64,000 nt of DNA from Cognatiluteimonas profundi (GCF_009792795.1 NZ_VKHQ01000003.1:611601-675600), one strand, 5' to 3'. Shown: positions 17,625 to 26,724, counted from the stretch's first letter. Made by a program: numbers and translations. Notes: a model not told the origin generated them from the letters alone.

Positions 17625-18722
17625 TCAGCCCCCGCCGACGTTGTCTGAAAACGTGACGCCGTGGGCGTCATCCGCGACGTGCACCTGCCTTCTCCACGCA
17701 GGCGTAGCGGTATCGCGTGCAGCACCCGCATTCAGCGTTTCCATCCCGTTCGCGTCGAACTGGTTCCCGCGGATCTCGACCCCGACCGCGTTCCCGCGCA
17801 GCGAAATCCCCGGCTGTCGATTGTCATGAATGCGGTTGCCTGCAATCACCGAGTCCCTCGCCCCCACGACAACGATGCCTGGCGCCTGGTTTCCCGCGAT
17901 GGTGCAATCGGCAATCGTGACGCCCCAGACCCGCCTGTACACCTGGATGCCGGGGCCGCGGTTGTTCCGCACCAGGCAGCGCTCGATGCGGATGTCGCCT
18001 GCGTCGGAGGGCGAATCAGGCTCGATGTCGATCCCCGCCTGCGGTGCCGTGCCGCCTGTGTCGCTGAATTCGGAGTCGTAGACGCGCACGTTCTGCGATC
18101 GGCCGATGGTGAGCCCTTGTCGCCGGTTTCCCACGCACACCACGCGCGCCACGACCACGTCCCGGCTCGTCGGCACGGGACGGCCAGGCCGCGACGCATC
18201 CGCACCGATGGAGATCCCGTCTCCCCAGCAACGGGAAATCCGGATGTCGCGAATGGTCACCGCCGATGAACCACGGGACGTGAGGCCATGCCCCCACTCG
18301 CCGCCGAGCCCCAGGTGCCGATCGCGATCTCCGACGATCGCGCCACCGGAAACCTCGACGTCGTGCGCATCCTGGATCAGGACGACGTACGCGCGCTCGA
18401 GCGCATTGCTCTTCGCCACCAGTGTCGCGCCCGGTGCCAGCTGCAGGTGCATCCGGCTGCGCAGGCGCAGGCTGCGCGCCGGGTCGACCAGGTAGTTGCC
18501 CGGCCCGACGCGCACGGTCCCGCCATCGGACGGCAGGGCGTCGACGGCGCGCTGCAACGCCAGCGTATCGTCGTGGACGCCGTCGCCACGCACGCCAAAA
18601 TCCCGAACATCCAGTTGCGCCGCTCCCCTCGCCCGCATCGGCACGAGAGTGGCCGCCGCTCCGACGCGGGCCGATGCCAGTGGCGAAAGCAAAGCGGCAT
18701 ACAGCAGCTGCCTGCGCTGCAT
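17625..18722 (-). CDS. Exported right-handed beta-helix protein, paralog 4 (most divergent)
   Basis: 365 residues from ATG 18722 (MQRRQLLYAALLSPLASA), a Tat-like signal with twin Arg. A GTG at 18761 overlaps the stop of the upstream ligase-like gene (GTGA) and could be the coupled start. FGVRGDGVHDDTLALQRAV begins the beta-helix. The signature is present as GNRRQGLTI and DSEFSDTGGTAPQAGIDIEP, so the presumed active-site residues are kept although the rest is divergent and richer in Arg and Asp. Unlike paralogs 1-3 it lies in the same operon as the two asparagine-synthetase-like genes, which links the two families functionally. Confidence 0.82.
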   Translation of the reverse strand: MQRRQLLYAALLSPLASARVGAAATLVPMRARGAAQLDVRDFGVRGDGVHDDTLALQRAVDALPSDGGTVRVGPGNYLVDPARSLRLRSRMHLQLAPGATLVAKSNALERAYVVLIQDAHDVEVSGGAIVGDRDRHLGLGGEWGHGLTSRGSSAVTIRDIRISRCWGDGISIGADASRPGRPVPTSRDVVVARVVCVGNRRQGLTIGRSQNVRVYDSEFSDTGGTAPQAGIDIEPDSPSDAGDIRIERCLVRNNRGPGIQVYRRVWGVTIADCTIAGNQAPGIVVVGARDSVIAGNRIHDNRQPGISLRGNAVGVEIRGNQFDANGMETLNAGAARDTATPAWRRQVHVADDAHGVTFSDNVGGG

Positions 18723-18757
18723 GCCGACGTTTCCCAGCACGCGTTCGTCGCGATCCG

Positions 18758-20302
18758 TCACGGACGTGGCTGGTCGTCGGCCGGTTGCCCGGCGATCCAG
18801 GGCAGGACCACGGCAAGCAGGTAGAACTTCGACGCGTGGTACTTGTTGTCCAGCCGGCACCGGTTGCGGTCCAGCCAGTCGACGGCACCGGGCAACACGT
18901 CGCGGGCCTCCTGCGCGAACCCACGGACGCGGTCGAATCGCTGCCTGGCCAGGCCGCAAAGGTCGAAGCGGAAGCTGCCCTTCCTGGCGACATACGGCAA
19001 CACGCCGAACCGTTCGGCGATGTGCCTGCGCACGAGGACCTTGTTGACCTTCGCCACCGGATCGATCATCTGCTCACGCGGAACGTTGTTGTAGACCCAC
19101 TCGCGCAGGTCGTGGTCGCACAGCGGATAGGCTGCATGGATCCCCATCGCATCGGTCGTGTAGAGACCCTTGGCGAAACCGGCGGCAGCGCCCGAGATGG
19201 ACATGCTGATGACGCGCAATTCGTCGTGGCTGGTCGCGGAGCAAATCTCTGCCTTGAACGGATTCAGGCGCTCGCGTGACCTGGATGCGATCTTCATGCC
19301 GAACAACGCATCAACCTCCGCATCGGTGAAGCGCGAGCCCGGGAAGATCCGCTCGATGGGGTCCATCTGCACGGTGCCGAGCAGATAGCACAGCTTGAAG
19401 TTGTGCCCGATCAAGGGCAGCTCCGAGATCGCCGGAGGCAGCCGCAGGCCCCGCGCCAGCCAGTACAGGAATTTCTTGCGCGCCTGCGCTGGCGCGCCGA
19501 AGTAGCTGTCGGAACCCATGCCGTCGATGATGCCGTCGCCGCCGTTGGCCGCGACTTCGGTGGCGAGGTCCGCGTAGGACAGCAACGCGAAATCGGCCGT
19601 CAGGAGCGGCATCCTGTGCGCGATCGCCACATAGCGGTCATAGGCCCGACCCGGCTCGCACACGAGGGCCTCGTGCCGAAGCCCGAGTCTCCTCGCCACG
19701 AATTCGGCCGATGCGAGTTCGTTCTCCTCGGGGCCGCCCAGGTATGTGATGCAGGTGGTGTCCGGCCTGGTTTCCGCGATGGCGATCGCCATCGTCGTCG
19801 AATCCTTGCCTCCGCTTTGCAGCAACCAGGGCGTGCGGAGCTCCGCACAGGATCTCGTCACCGCCTCGCACAGCAACCGGTGGTAGGTGGCCACGAGGTC
19901 CTCGTCGATCTTGCCCGCCTCGCTGCTCTTCCCCGCATCGCGGAACCGGTAGTGGAACTCAGGATCCGCCTGCATGTCGTGGTGGGGGAAAAATCCGAAC
20001 GTCGCGAGCTTGACCTCTTCGTAGATCGAGTGCGGTGGATAGACGAAGGCATTGCGCAGCAGGTCGGCGACCGAAACAGGATCGATCTTCGTGCGCTGCG
20101 ATCGCGCATCGATGCTGGCGAAATCCGGTTTGCCGTAATAAGGGGACATGGCGATCTGCATGTTGCCGGTCGGCATGGAATCCCCGACCGGGGTCGTCGG
20201 CCCTATGCGAGCCAGCGGCGCCGGCTGGAGGGTGGCGCGTGCCGAAGTCGCGCCAGTGATGCCGGCATTCAGTGGCAGCGTACCGGATGTTTCCCTCGTC
20301 AT
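18758..20302 (-). CDS. Asparagine-synthetase-like ATP-dependent ligase without glutaminase domain, paralog a
   Basis: 514 residues from ATG 20302, which overlaps the upstream stop (ATGA) and has GGAG six bases ahead. The C-terminal two thirds match the synthetase half of AsnB: PP-loop SGGKDST at 163-169 for AMP-forming activation, CITYLGGPEENE and DGIIDGMGSDSYFG. The N-terminal glutaminase half is missing: no Cys2 nucleophile and only about 110 residues before the synthetase domain, including LLRNAFVYPPHSIYEEV like the AsnB interdomain segment. It could adenylate a carboxylate (for example a uronic acid) and couple it to ammonia or an amine. Such a role in polysaccharide amidation is inference from location. 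Confidence 0.8.
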   Translation of the reverse strand: MTRETSGTLPLNAGITGATSARATLQPAPLARIGPTTPVGDSMPTGNMQIAMSPYYGKPDFASIDARSQRTKIDPVSVADLLRNAFVYPPHSIYEEVKLATFGFFPHHDMQADPEFHYRFRDAGKSSEAGKIDEDLVATYHRLLCEAVTRSCAELRTPWLLQSGGKDSTTMAIAIAETRPDTTCITYLGGPEENELASAEFVARRLGLRHEALVCEPGRAYDRYVAIAHRMPLLTADFALLSYADLATEVAANGGDGIIDGMGSDSYFGAPAQARKKFLYWLARGLRLPPAISELPLIGHNFKLCYLLGTVQMDPIERIFPGSRFTDAEVDALFGMKIASRSRERLNPFKAEICSATSHDELRVISMSISGAAAGFAKGLYTTDAMGIHAAYPLCDHDLREWVYNNVPREQMIDPVAKVNKVLVRRHIAERFGVLPYVARKGSFRFDLCGLARQRFDRVRGFAQEARDVLPGAVDWLDRNRCRLDNKYHASKFYLLAVVLPWIAGQPADDQPRP

Positions 20303-21696
20303 GCAGTCTCCGGCTTGTGCGTGTGCTCGACGATCCACGGAAGAACGATCGCCAACAGGTAGAACTTCGACGCGTGGTACTTGTTGTCGAGCAGGCTGCG
20401 GTTGCGCTCGAGCCATCGCGCCGCACCGGGCAGGACGTCGCTGGCCTGGCGTGCAAAGGCATGGACCTGGTCGAAGCGCGCGCTGGCCAGGCCACACAGG
20501 CTGAAGCGGAAACTGCCCTTGGCGGCCACGTAGGGCAACTCCCCGAAGCGCGTGGAAATATGCTCGCGCACCAGCACCTTGCTGAGCCTGGTGGCGGGAT
20601 CCACCTTCTTGTCCAGGGGAACCTCGTCATACACCCAATCGCGAAACTGGCGGTCGCAAAAAGGAAAGGCAATCTGCATCGACAGCGCGTTGGTCGTGTA
20701 GATGCCCTTGCCGAAGCCGCCGGTGGCGGCAGCTATGGACAAGGAGATGTCGCGCCACTCATCCAGGCTCGATGCCGACGCCAGCTCCGGCTCGAACAGG
20801 CCCAGCCGCGCCCTGGATTCCTGCGCGACCTGCCGCCCGAACAGCGCGTCCACTTCGTCGTCGGTGAAGCGCGACCCCGGGAAGACGCGCTCGACCGCGC
20901 GCATCTGCAGCGTGGACAAGGCATAGCAGAGCTTGAAATTCCGCCTGACCAGCGGCAATTCGAAAATGGAGGGCGGCAGGCGGATTCCGCGCGCAAGCCA
21001 GAAGAGCATGCGTTGCTGCAGCTTCACCGGTGTCCCGAAATAGTTGTCCGATCCCAGGCCGTCGATCACGCCGTCGCCGCCGTTGCGCGCGATCTCCGTG
21101 GCCAGGTCCACGTAGGACAGCAGCGCGAAGTCCGCGCTGAGCAGTGGCATGCGGTCGATAAGGTCGAGGTAGCGGTCGTAGGCACGGCCGGGATCGCATA
21201 CCAGCTGCTCGTGGCGCAGGCCCAGGGTCGCCGCGACGTGGGTCGCCGAAGCGACCTCGTTCTCCTCGGTTCCTCCCAGATAGGTGATGCAGGTCGTATC
21301 GGGTCGGGATTCGGCCAGCGCGATCGCCAGCGTGGTGGAATCCTTGCCTCCGCTCTGCAGCAGCCATGGGGATTGCATGCCTTCGCATGCGCGCGCAGTC
21401 GCCTCGCACAACAGCCGATGGTAGTTGCCGACCCAGTCCTGCTGCCCACCGTCGACGGCCTTGCTCTGTCCCTGGTGGCGAAAATCGAAATGAAATTCCG
21501 GGGCGCTGTCCATCTCCTGCTGGGGAGTGAAACCGAGCGGCAGCTGCTTGACTCCTTCGAGCGTGGAGTGCGGGGCGAAGACGATCGAGTTGCGCAGGAT
21601 GTCGGCAACGGAAACCAGGTCGATGTCGCCGGCAAGCTTGCCGGCAAGCCGGGAAAAATCCGGCTTGCCGTGGTAAGGCGACAAGTTGACGTGCAT
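20299..21696 (-). CDS. Asparagine-synthetase-like ATP-dependent ligase without glutaminase domain, paralog b
   Basis: 465 residues from ATG 21696 with AGGGGA about seven bases upstream. It is clearly homologous to its downstream neighbour over the whole length: SPYHGKPDF near the start, LLRN-like region, PP-loop SGGKDST at 115-121, CITYLGGTEENE, DGVIDGLGSDNYFG and DNKYHASKFYLLA at the end. Like paralog a it lacks the N-terminal glutaminase domain. The tandem arrangement with ATGA overlap suggests recent duplication and co-production, perhaps as a heterodimer or for two different acceptors. Substrate is unknown. Confidence 0.8.
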   Translation of the reverse strand: MHVNLSPYHGKPDFSRLAGKLAGDIDLVSVADILRNSIVFAPHSTLEGVKQLPLGFTPQQEMDSAPEFHFDFRHQGQSKAVDGGQQDWVGNYHRLLCEATARACEGMQSPWLLQSGGKDSTTLAIALAESRPDTTCITYLGGTEENEVASATHVAATLGLRHEQLVCDPGRAYDRYLDLIDRMPLLSADFALLSYVDLATEIARNGGDGVIDGLGSDNYFGTPVKLQQRMLFWLARGIRLPPSIFELPLVRRNFKLCYALSTLQMRAVERVFPGSRFTDDEVDALFGRQVAQESRARLGLFEPELASASSLDEWRDISLSIAAATGGFGKGIYTTNALSMQIAFPFCDRQFRDWVYDEVPLDKKVDPATRLSKVLVREHISTRFGELPYVAAKGSFRFSLCGLASARFDQVHAFARQASDVLPGAARWLERNRSLLDNKYHASKFYLLAIVLPWIVEHTHKPETA

Positions 21697-21739
21697 GCGT
21701 CTTCCCCTGCGGCGAATCGCCTGCGGGCAATGCGCCCGG

Positions 21740-23995
21740 TCAGGCCGCATTGCTCTTGGCGGGGAGGTACTCGTAATAGCTGTACGCATAGCGGCCCGCG
21801 CTGCGCTTCTGGACGCCATTGAAGATCGCGCCCTTGACCTCGACCCCGTTCTGCTCGAGTCGCTGCTTGGCCAGGGCGATCTCGCGCTGCTGGTTGAGCC
21901 CGAAGCGGACGACCATCAGGCAGGTTCCCGCCTGGTGGCCGATCACCGCGGCGTCGGTCACTGCCAGCACCGGCGGCGTATCGATCACCACCACGTCGTA
22001 CAACGGGGCGAGCTGGTCGAGCAACTCATGGAAATTCGGATGCATCAGCAATTCGGACGGGTTCGGGGGAACCTCGCCGCGCGCGATGAAGGACAGGTTC
22101 TCCGCACCCGCGACACGCCGCACCGCGGCCGCCAGCGGGATCTGCCCGGAGATCAATTCCGACAGGCCATTTTCCGAACGCGCGCCCATGGCATGGTGCA
22201 GCGTGCCGCGTCGCATGTCGGCGTCGATCAGCAGCACCCGCTGTCCGGCCTGGGCCATGGTGACGGCCAGGTTGGCGCAGACGAAGGTCTTGCCGACCCC
22301 GGGGCTCGGCGCGGTGATCATCAACACGTTGTTCTTGGTCTTGAACCGCGCGAAGTGCAGGCTGGTGCGCAGGCTGCGCAACGCCTCCATCGCCAGGTCC
22401 GTGGGTGCCTTCAGCGCGAGCAGGCGCTGGTGCGTCCCACCGCCGATGCGTCCCTGCCCGACCGAGAGCTCACGACCCTTGTCGCTGTAGGGGATCGATG
22501 CATAGACCGGCAGGCCGAGCAGCTCGATGTCCACCGGATCCTCGACGCCGCGACGCAGCATCTGCTGCAACAGCACGAAGGCGACCATCAACAGCGCGCC
22601 GAGCACCGTGGCGCCGGCAACCACCGGGATGGGCTCGGGCCATGCCGGGTTCTCGAGGTCCACGGCGGCCGGATCGATGATGCGCACATTGCCGATCGCG
22701 CTGGCGCGGGCGATGTCCAGCTGCTGCGCCTGGTCGAGCAGGTTCGCGTACGTCTGGTTGGTCACCTCGACGTCGCGGCTGCGCCAGAACAGGCCCTGCT
22801 GCGTGTCAGGCAGTCGTTCGATCTCGCTCTGGATGGCGGCCTTCGCGCGCTGGAACTGCGCGATCTGCCCCGCCACCGCCTTGTACGCCGGGTGTTGCGG
22901 GGTGAAGCGGCTCGCGAGGTCCGATTGCTGCACGCGCAACTGGTTGATGTTGGTTTCCAGCGCGACACTCTGGTCCAGCAGCGCCTTGTTCTGGACGCCC
23001 ACGTCCAGCGTCCGCGTCTGCGACTGGAATGCAGTCAGGGCCGATTGGGCCTTCGACAGTTCGTCGCGCACCTTCGGCAACTGCGCCTTGACGAATTGCA
23101 GGCGCTTGGCGGCCTCGGCGGAATTGCGCGCGATGTTCTGGCTGACGTATGCGGTGCTGACCTGCTCGAGGATTTTTTTGGCGAGCAATGGATCGGCATT
23201 GTCGTAGCGCAGCTCGATGATGCCCGAATCGCGGCCCTGCTCGACTGCACTGATGTCCCTCTTGAGCTTGTCGAGGATGACCAGGGAATTCAGGTGGGTC
23301 ACGTCGAAATAGGTGCCAGGATTGGCCTGCAGCACGTCGACCTTGGAAGTGACACCACCACCGCTGGCGACTTCCCCAACGCGGCCTTCGAGCAGGCGCG
23401 TGCCATTGTTGTCCAGCAAGGTGTAACTGCCCTGCTCACCGGCAACCAGCCGCAGGGGGATATCGGTCATGTCGTCGGGAACATCCAGCGTCCCGAATTG
23501 CACGCGCTCGCCTCCCCATCCGTAGCTGCTGAGCCCGAACCACGGCGATGCAACCTGCCCGACCTGGTCCGGCGTATAGCGACGGGCAATGAAGCTGCCG
23601 ATGAGGGGGAAGCGCCTTGGCTGGACTTGGATATCCAGGTTGAGCGCATTGACCGCATCGATCAGCACTTGCCTGGAAGTCAGCAGCTGGATCTCGGTCG
23701 ACGCCGGTGCATCCTGCGCGGTGGTCGTCTGGCCCGATTGATTGTTGGACAGGCCCGGCACCGTCGGCGTCTTCTTTTCGACCTGCACCACCGCATTGGC
23801 CTCGTACTGCGGAGTCGCGAGTACCACGTACAGCACGGCCACGAGCACGAACAGCGCCGTGCCCATGAGGATCAGTCGCTTGTGGTCGCCCAGTGTCGCC
23901 AGCAGCGTGCGCAGGTCGATCTCGGCGTCGCGCATTGAAGGCGCGGCGTACGAGGGAGAAGGCGATGCCAACTTCGGGGTCAGGTGGGTGGCCAT
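21740..23995 (-). CDS. Wzc-type chain-length determinant / BY-kinase
   Basis: 751 residues. First membrane helix at about 41-60, long periplasmic Wzz domain with coiled coil (about 230-400), second helix before about 490. The cytoplasmic tyrosine kinase carries Walker A SPGVGKT (564-570), Walker A' VLLIDAD (about 587-593) and Walker B VVVIDTPP (about 668-675). The C-terminal tyrosine cluster YAYSYYEY is the usual autophosphorylation site. It would control polymer length and open the Wza-like exit pore, with the phosphatase at 26790-27224 resetting it. ATG 23995 begins MATHLTPK; no strong Shine-Dalgarno was seen. Confidence 0.93.
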   Translation of the reverse strand: MATHLTPKLASPSPSYAAPSMRDAEIDLRTLLATLGDHKRLILMGTALFVLVAVLYVVLATPQYEANAVVQVEKKTPTVPGLSNNQSGQTTTAQDAPASTEIQLLTSRQVLIDAVNALNLDIQVQPRRFPLIGSFIARRYTPDQVGQVASPWFGLSSYGWGGERVQFGTLDVPDDMTDIPLRLVAGEQGSYTLLDNNGTRLLEGRVGEVASGGGVTSKVDVLQANPGTYFDVTHLNSLVILDKLKRDISAVEQGRDSGIIELRYDNADPLLAKKILEQVSTAYVSQNIARNSAEAAKRLQFVKAQLPKVRDELSKAQSALTAFQSQTRTLDVGVQNKALLDQSVALETNINQLRVQQSDLASRFTPQHPAYKAVAGQIAQFQRAKAAIQSEIERLPDTQQGLFWRSRDVEVTNQTYANLLDQAQQLDIARASAIGNVRIIDPAAVDLENPAWPEPIPVVAGATVLGALLMVAFVLLQQMLRRGVEDPVDIELLGLPVYASIPYSDKGRELSVGQGRIGGGTHQRLLALKAPTDLAMEALRSLRTSLHFARFKTKNNVLMITAPSPGVGKTFVCANLAVTMAQAGQRVLLIDADMRRGTLHHAMGARSENGLSELISGQIPLAAAVRRVAGAENLSFIARGEVPPNPSELLMHPNFHELLDQLAPLYDVVVIDTPPVLAVTDAAVIGHQAGTCLMVVRFGLNQQREIALAKQRLEQNGVEVKGAIFNGVQKRSAGRYAYSYYEYLPAKSNAA

Positions 23996-24127
23996 GTTTC
24001 GATTACCGGGAGAAGAAGTGGTTGAGGGGCGTTTGCAGCCGTGTGGCGACCCTGAATGCAGTCGCCGACCCAAGGCAGTGGACGCATAAGGGTGTCGACG
24101 GGGCGTCAATCCCGATCGTCGCGGATG

Positions 24128-26542
24128 TCATGACGCTTCCCTCAGGCCTTCCACGACCGGCCGGATCTGCACGGGGGGCATCAGTCGGTTGGTCGCCGGG
24201 GCAGGCGGCATTTGCCGCAGGTTGGCGAGCGCGTCCGCGATGCGCTGGCTGGCGTCGCGATGGGTGGTACGAAGCCCGACCGACTGGCCGGCAGTGGCCT
24301 GGTTGGCGAGCAGCCGAAGCAGGCTGGCGGCAATGGCATGTTGCTGGATGCCGACACGGCTGACGTTGCCCGCGTCGATCGCCGGCGAAACGCCCGACTG
24401 CTCCTGCACCAGCAGCACCGGCGTGCCGAACGCCGCCACCTCGAAGGCGAGGTCGCTGGAGTCGGCGAGGATCACGCTGGCATGGTTGAGCAGGTAGGCG
24501 AAGCTCAGGTAATCGGTCGGTGCGATGAGGTGCACGTTCGGGTACTCGCGCATCTGCTCCTTCAGCTCCGCAATCGACACCGTGCGCTCGTCGATCGGAT
24601 ACACGATGTCGACATCCGGGCGACGTGTCGCCACGGCCATCAGCGCATGGCAGATCGGTTCGAATGCGTCATTGATCGGCGCGTCGCTGGCACGTCGACG
24701 ATGCAGTACGGGGAATTCCTGATAGCTCGGCTTGCCGTCCGAATTGCCGAACTGCATGCTCTCGCGGTCGGCCATCAGCACCAGCGGGCTGCCTTCGCGC
24801 AGGAATGCGAAGCACTGGCCCAGGTGCCTGGCGAGGATCTCGTCCTGCCGGATTCGTTCCGCGGCGGTGCGCAACGTACCCATTGTCGTATTGCCCGAAA
24901 CGACGATGCGCTCGGCGGGTACACCCTGCGCCTGCAATCGCTCACCGGCGGACTCGCTCGGGGTGAAATGCAGCGAAGCCAGTGTTCGGGTGACCTTGCG
25001 ATTGGCATCGTCGAGCCGGTCGGCGGCAGGCCGGGCCTGCGCCCCGCCCGGCTCGATGGAGACGACGGGAATCTGCTGGTAGAACGCAGCCAGCGTCGTC
25101 GCAAGCGTAGTCGACGTATTGCCGGGAACCAGCACCACGTCGGGCTTGAAATCGTTCAGCACGCGCTTGATGCCCCCCAGGGCGCGCGACGCGATGTCGG
25201 CGGGGTCCTGTCCGGGACTTGCGATTTCCAGATGCATGTCCGGCTCGATTCCAAACAGGCTCAACACCTGCTCCGGGGTCTGGTCCGGCTGGGCTGCCAC
25301 GCACACACGCATATCGAACCGTGCATCGCGTGACAACTCCTCGATGATCGGCGCAAGGCGGATGGCGTCGGGCGGCGTTGCCATCACGCACAGCGTCTTC
25401 AGCACCCCCGATGGCGAAGCGGCCCGCGCCACCGGCTTGCCGGCCAGCGACATCGCCGCTGGCCCAGGCGACTGGTGCGCTCGATTGTCCTGGTCACGCT
25501 CCTGCAGGTACTTGCACAGCACCTCCAGCACGCGCTGGAACCGCAGCACGTACAGCGCCATGATCGTGGCGAACACGAGGAGGCTGACGGTCTCGGGCGC
25601 ATTGCGCAGCGCATAACCGACCAGGGCGAGGACGCCAGCGCCCATGACGATGCAGGCCAGCGTCACCCGCGGCGTGCAGCCTGTGTCCTGCAGCAGGTGA
25701 TGCAAGTGCTGGCGATCGGGCTTGAACGGAGACATCCCGTTGCGCATGCGGCGCACCATGACGGCCAGTGTGTCCATGACCGGCAGGGCCACGCACCACA
25801 AGGCATCGACCGGGGCGATCCGATCCACACCGCGATGGCTCAGGAACACCAGGCTCCAGGCCAGGAGGAATCCGATCAGCGTGCTGCCGGCATCGCCCAT
25901 GAACACCTTGCGTCCGTCCGGCCACCCCATGTTGACGCAGAGGTAGGGAATGAGCGACGAGAACAGGACCTGCAACAGCAGCGTCACGCCAAGCACGGGG
26001 AGGCTGGCATTGCCGAACAGCATGATGGCGCCGATGCTCACCATCGCCAGGCTTGCCGCCAGGCCGTCGATGCCATCGAGCATGTTGAACGCGTTGATCA
26101 GGCCGATCACCGCGATGATCGTCACCGGGATGCCGATGACACCCAGCTCCAGCCCGTGCCCGCCGAAGATCTGACCGGTGTGATCCAGGTAGATGCCCGA
26201 TGCGGCAATGACCATGCCGGCGGCGCAGGTCTGGATGATCAGTCGCGAGCGGACGCTGAGGTCATGCAGGTCGTCCACCATGCCGGTCATCACGATCAGC
26301 GCGCAGGGCACCAGCAGGCTCGCGACGAAGCGATCCACGTAGCCCAGGTAGAAGAACCCGACGACTGTTCCGAGGAAGAAGCACAGCCCGCCCACGAGCG
26401 GTACGCGTCCGCGGTGGCGCTTGCGGCCATCGGGACGATCAACGAGCCCGAGCCGGCGCGCCACGGGGCGCATCGAGAAAAGTGCGAACAGGGTAACGGC
26501 GAGCGAAATCGCGCTTGCAGCCACCAGCTTTGCATCATCCAT
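24128..26542 (-). CDS. WecA-type phosphoglycosyltransferase fused to a degenerate WecB-like epimerase domain
   Basis: 804 residues from ATG 26542 (GAGG five bases upstream; the ATG at 26563 lacks one). Residues 1-340 are an intact polytopic polyprenyl-phosphate sugar-1-phosphate transferase: DDLHD 90-94, NAFNMLDGIDG 150-160, MGDAGS 215-220 and HLHH 279-282. It should start the lipid-linked repeat unit. After a 40-residue linker, about 381-780 follow UDP-GlcNAc 2-epimerase (WecB) colinearly. However, FGTRPEA has become MATPPDA, HGDTT is PGNTS (N475), PEEANR is LDDANR, TGHRRE is MADRES and DSGGIQEE is DSSDLAFEV. Most WecB catalytic residues are therefore gone. The domain may bind nucleotide sugar or be regulatory. 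No frameshift is seen. Confidence 0.85.
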   Translation of the reverse strand: MDDAKLVAASAISLAVTLFALFSMRPVARRLGLVDRPDGRKRHRGRVPLVGGLCFFLGTVVGFFYLGYVDRFVASLLVPCALIVMTGMVDDLHDLSVRSRLIIQTCAAGMVIAASGIYLDHTGQIFGGHGLELGVIGIPVTIIAVIGLINAFNMLDGIDGLAASLAMVSIGAIMLFGNASLPVLGVTLLLQVLFSSLIPYLCVNMGWPDGRKVFMGDAGSTLIGFLLAWSLVFLSHRGVDRIAPVDALWCVALPVMDTLAVMVRRMRNGMSPFKPDRQHLHHLLQDTGCTPRVTLACIVMGAGVLALVGYALRNAPETVSLLVFATIMALYVLRFQRVLEVLCKYLQERDQDNRAHQSPGPAAMSLAGKPVARAASPSGVLKTLCVMATPPDAIRLAPIIEELSRDARFDMRVCVAAQPDQTPEQVLSLFGIEPDMHLEIASPGQDPADIASRALGGIKRVLNDFKPDVVLVPGNTSTTLATTLAAFYQQIPVVSIEPGGAQARPAADRLDDANRKVTRTLASLHFTPSESAGERLQAQGVPAERIVVSGNTTMGTLRTAAERIRQDEILARHLGQCFAFLREGSPLVLMADRESMQFGNSDGKPSYQEFPVLHRRRASDAPINDAFEPICHALMAVATRRPDVDIVYPIDERTVSIAELKEQMREYPNVHLIAPTDYLSFAYLLNHASVILADSSDLAFEVAAFGTPVLLVQEQSGVSPAIDAGNVSRVGIQQHAIAASLLRLLANQATAGQSVGLRTTHRDASQRIADALANLRQMPPAPATNRLMPPVQIRPVVEGLREAS

Positions 26543-26647
26543 GTGCGCCTCTGCAATCGCCATTCACGTTGGCCATCGGGGCGTGCGGAACCGCCTGTCC
26601 GCCCCGGCCTGTCTTGCATCCGGATGTTGCGTCGCCAGCGGGTAGCC

Positions 26648-26724
26648 AGCCTCCGGAAGTGAAAGGAGGCTAGTGATCTTCACTTGATGAGAAGATGAAG
26701 ACGGGTCACGGAAACCACGTGACC
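26648..26724. promoter_or_regulatory. Cluster of three inverted repeats upstream of the WecA-like fusion gene
   Basis: Within 77 bp are AGCCTCC/GGAGGCT (26648-26671), ATCTTC/GAAGAT (about 26677-26696) and GGTCACG/CGTGACC around GAAACCA (26704-26724). They lie in the 247-bp space between the phosphatase gene and the fusion gene. The last one contains CACGTGA, reminiscent of the CACGTGAAA word upstream of beta-helix paralogs 2 and 3. Function as operator or leader structure is inference. Confidence 0.45.

Noticed and set aside
21686-23938. 750-codon frame opposite the BY-kinase
   Set aside because: Composition of a reverse-complement shadow (Arg/Gln/His/Asp rich) and no ribosome-binding site.
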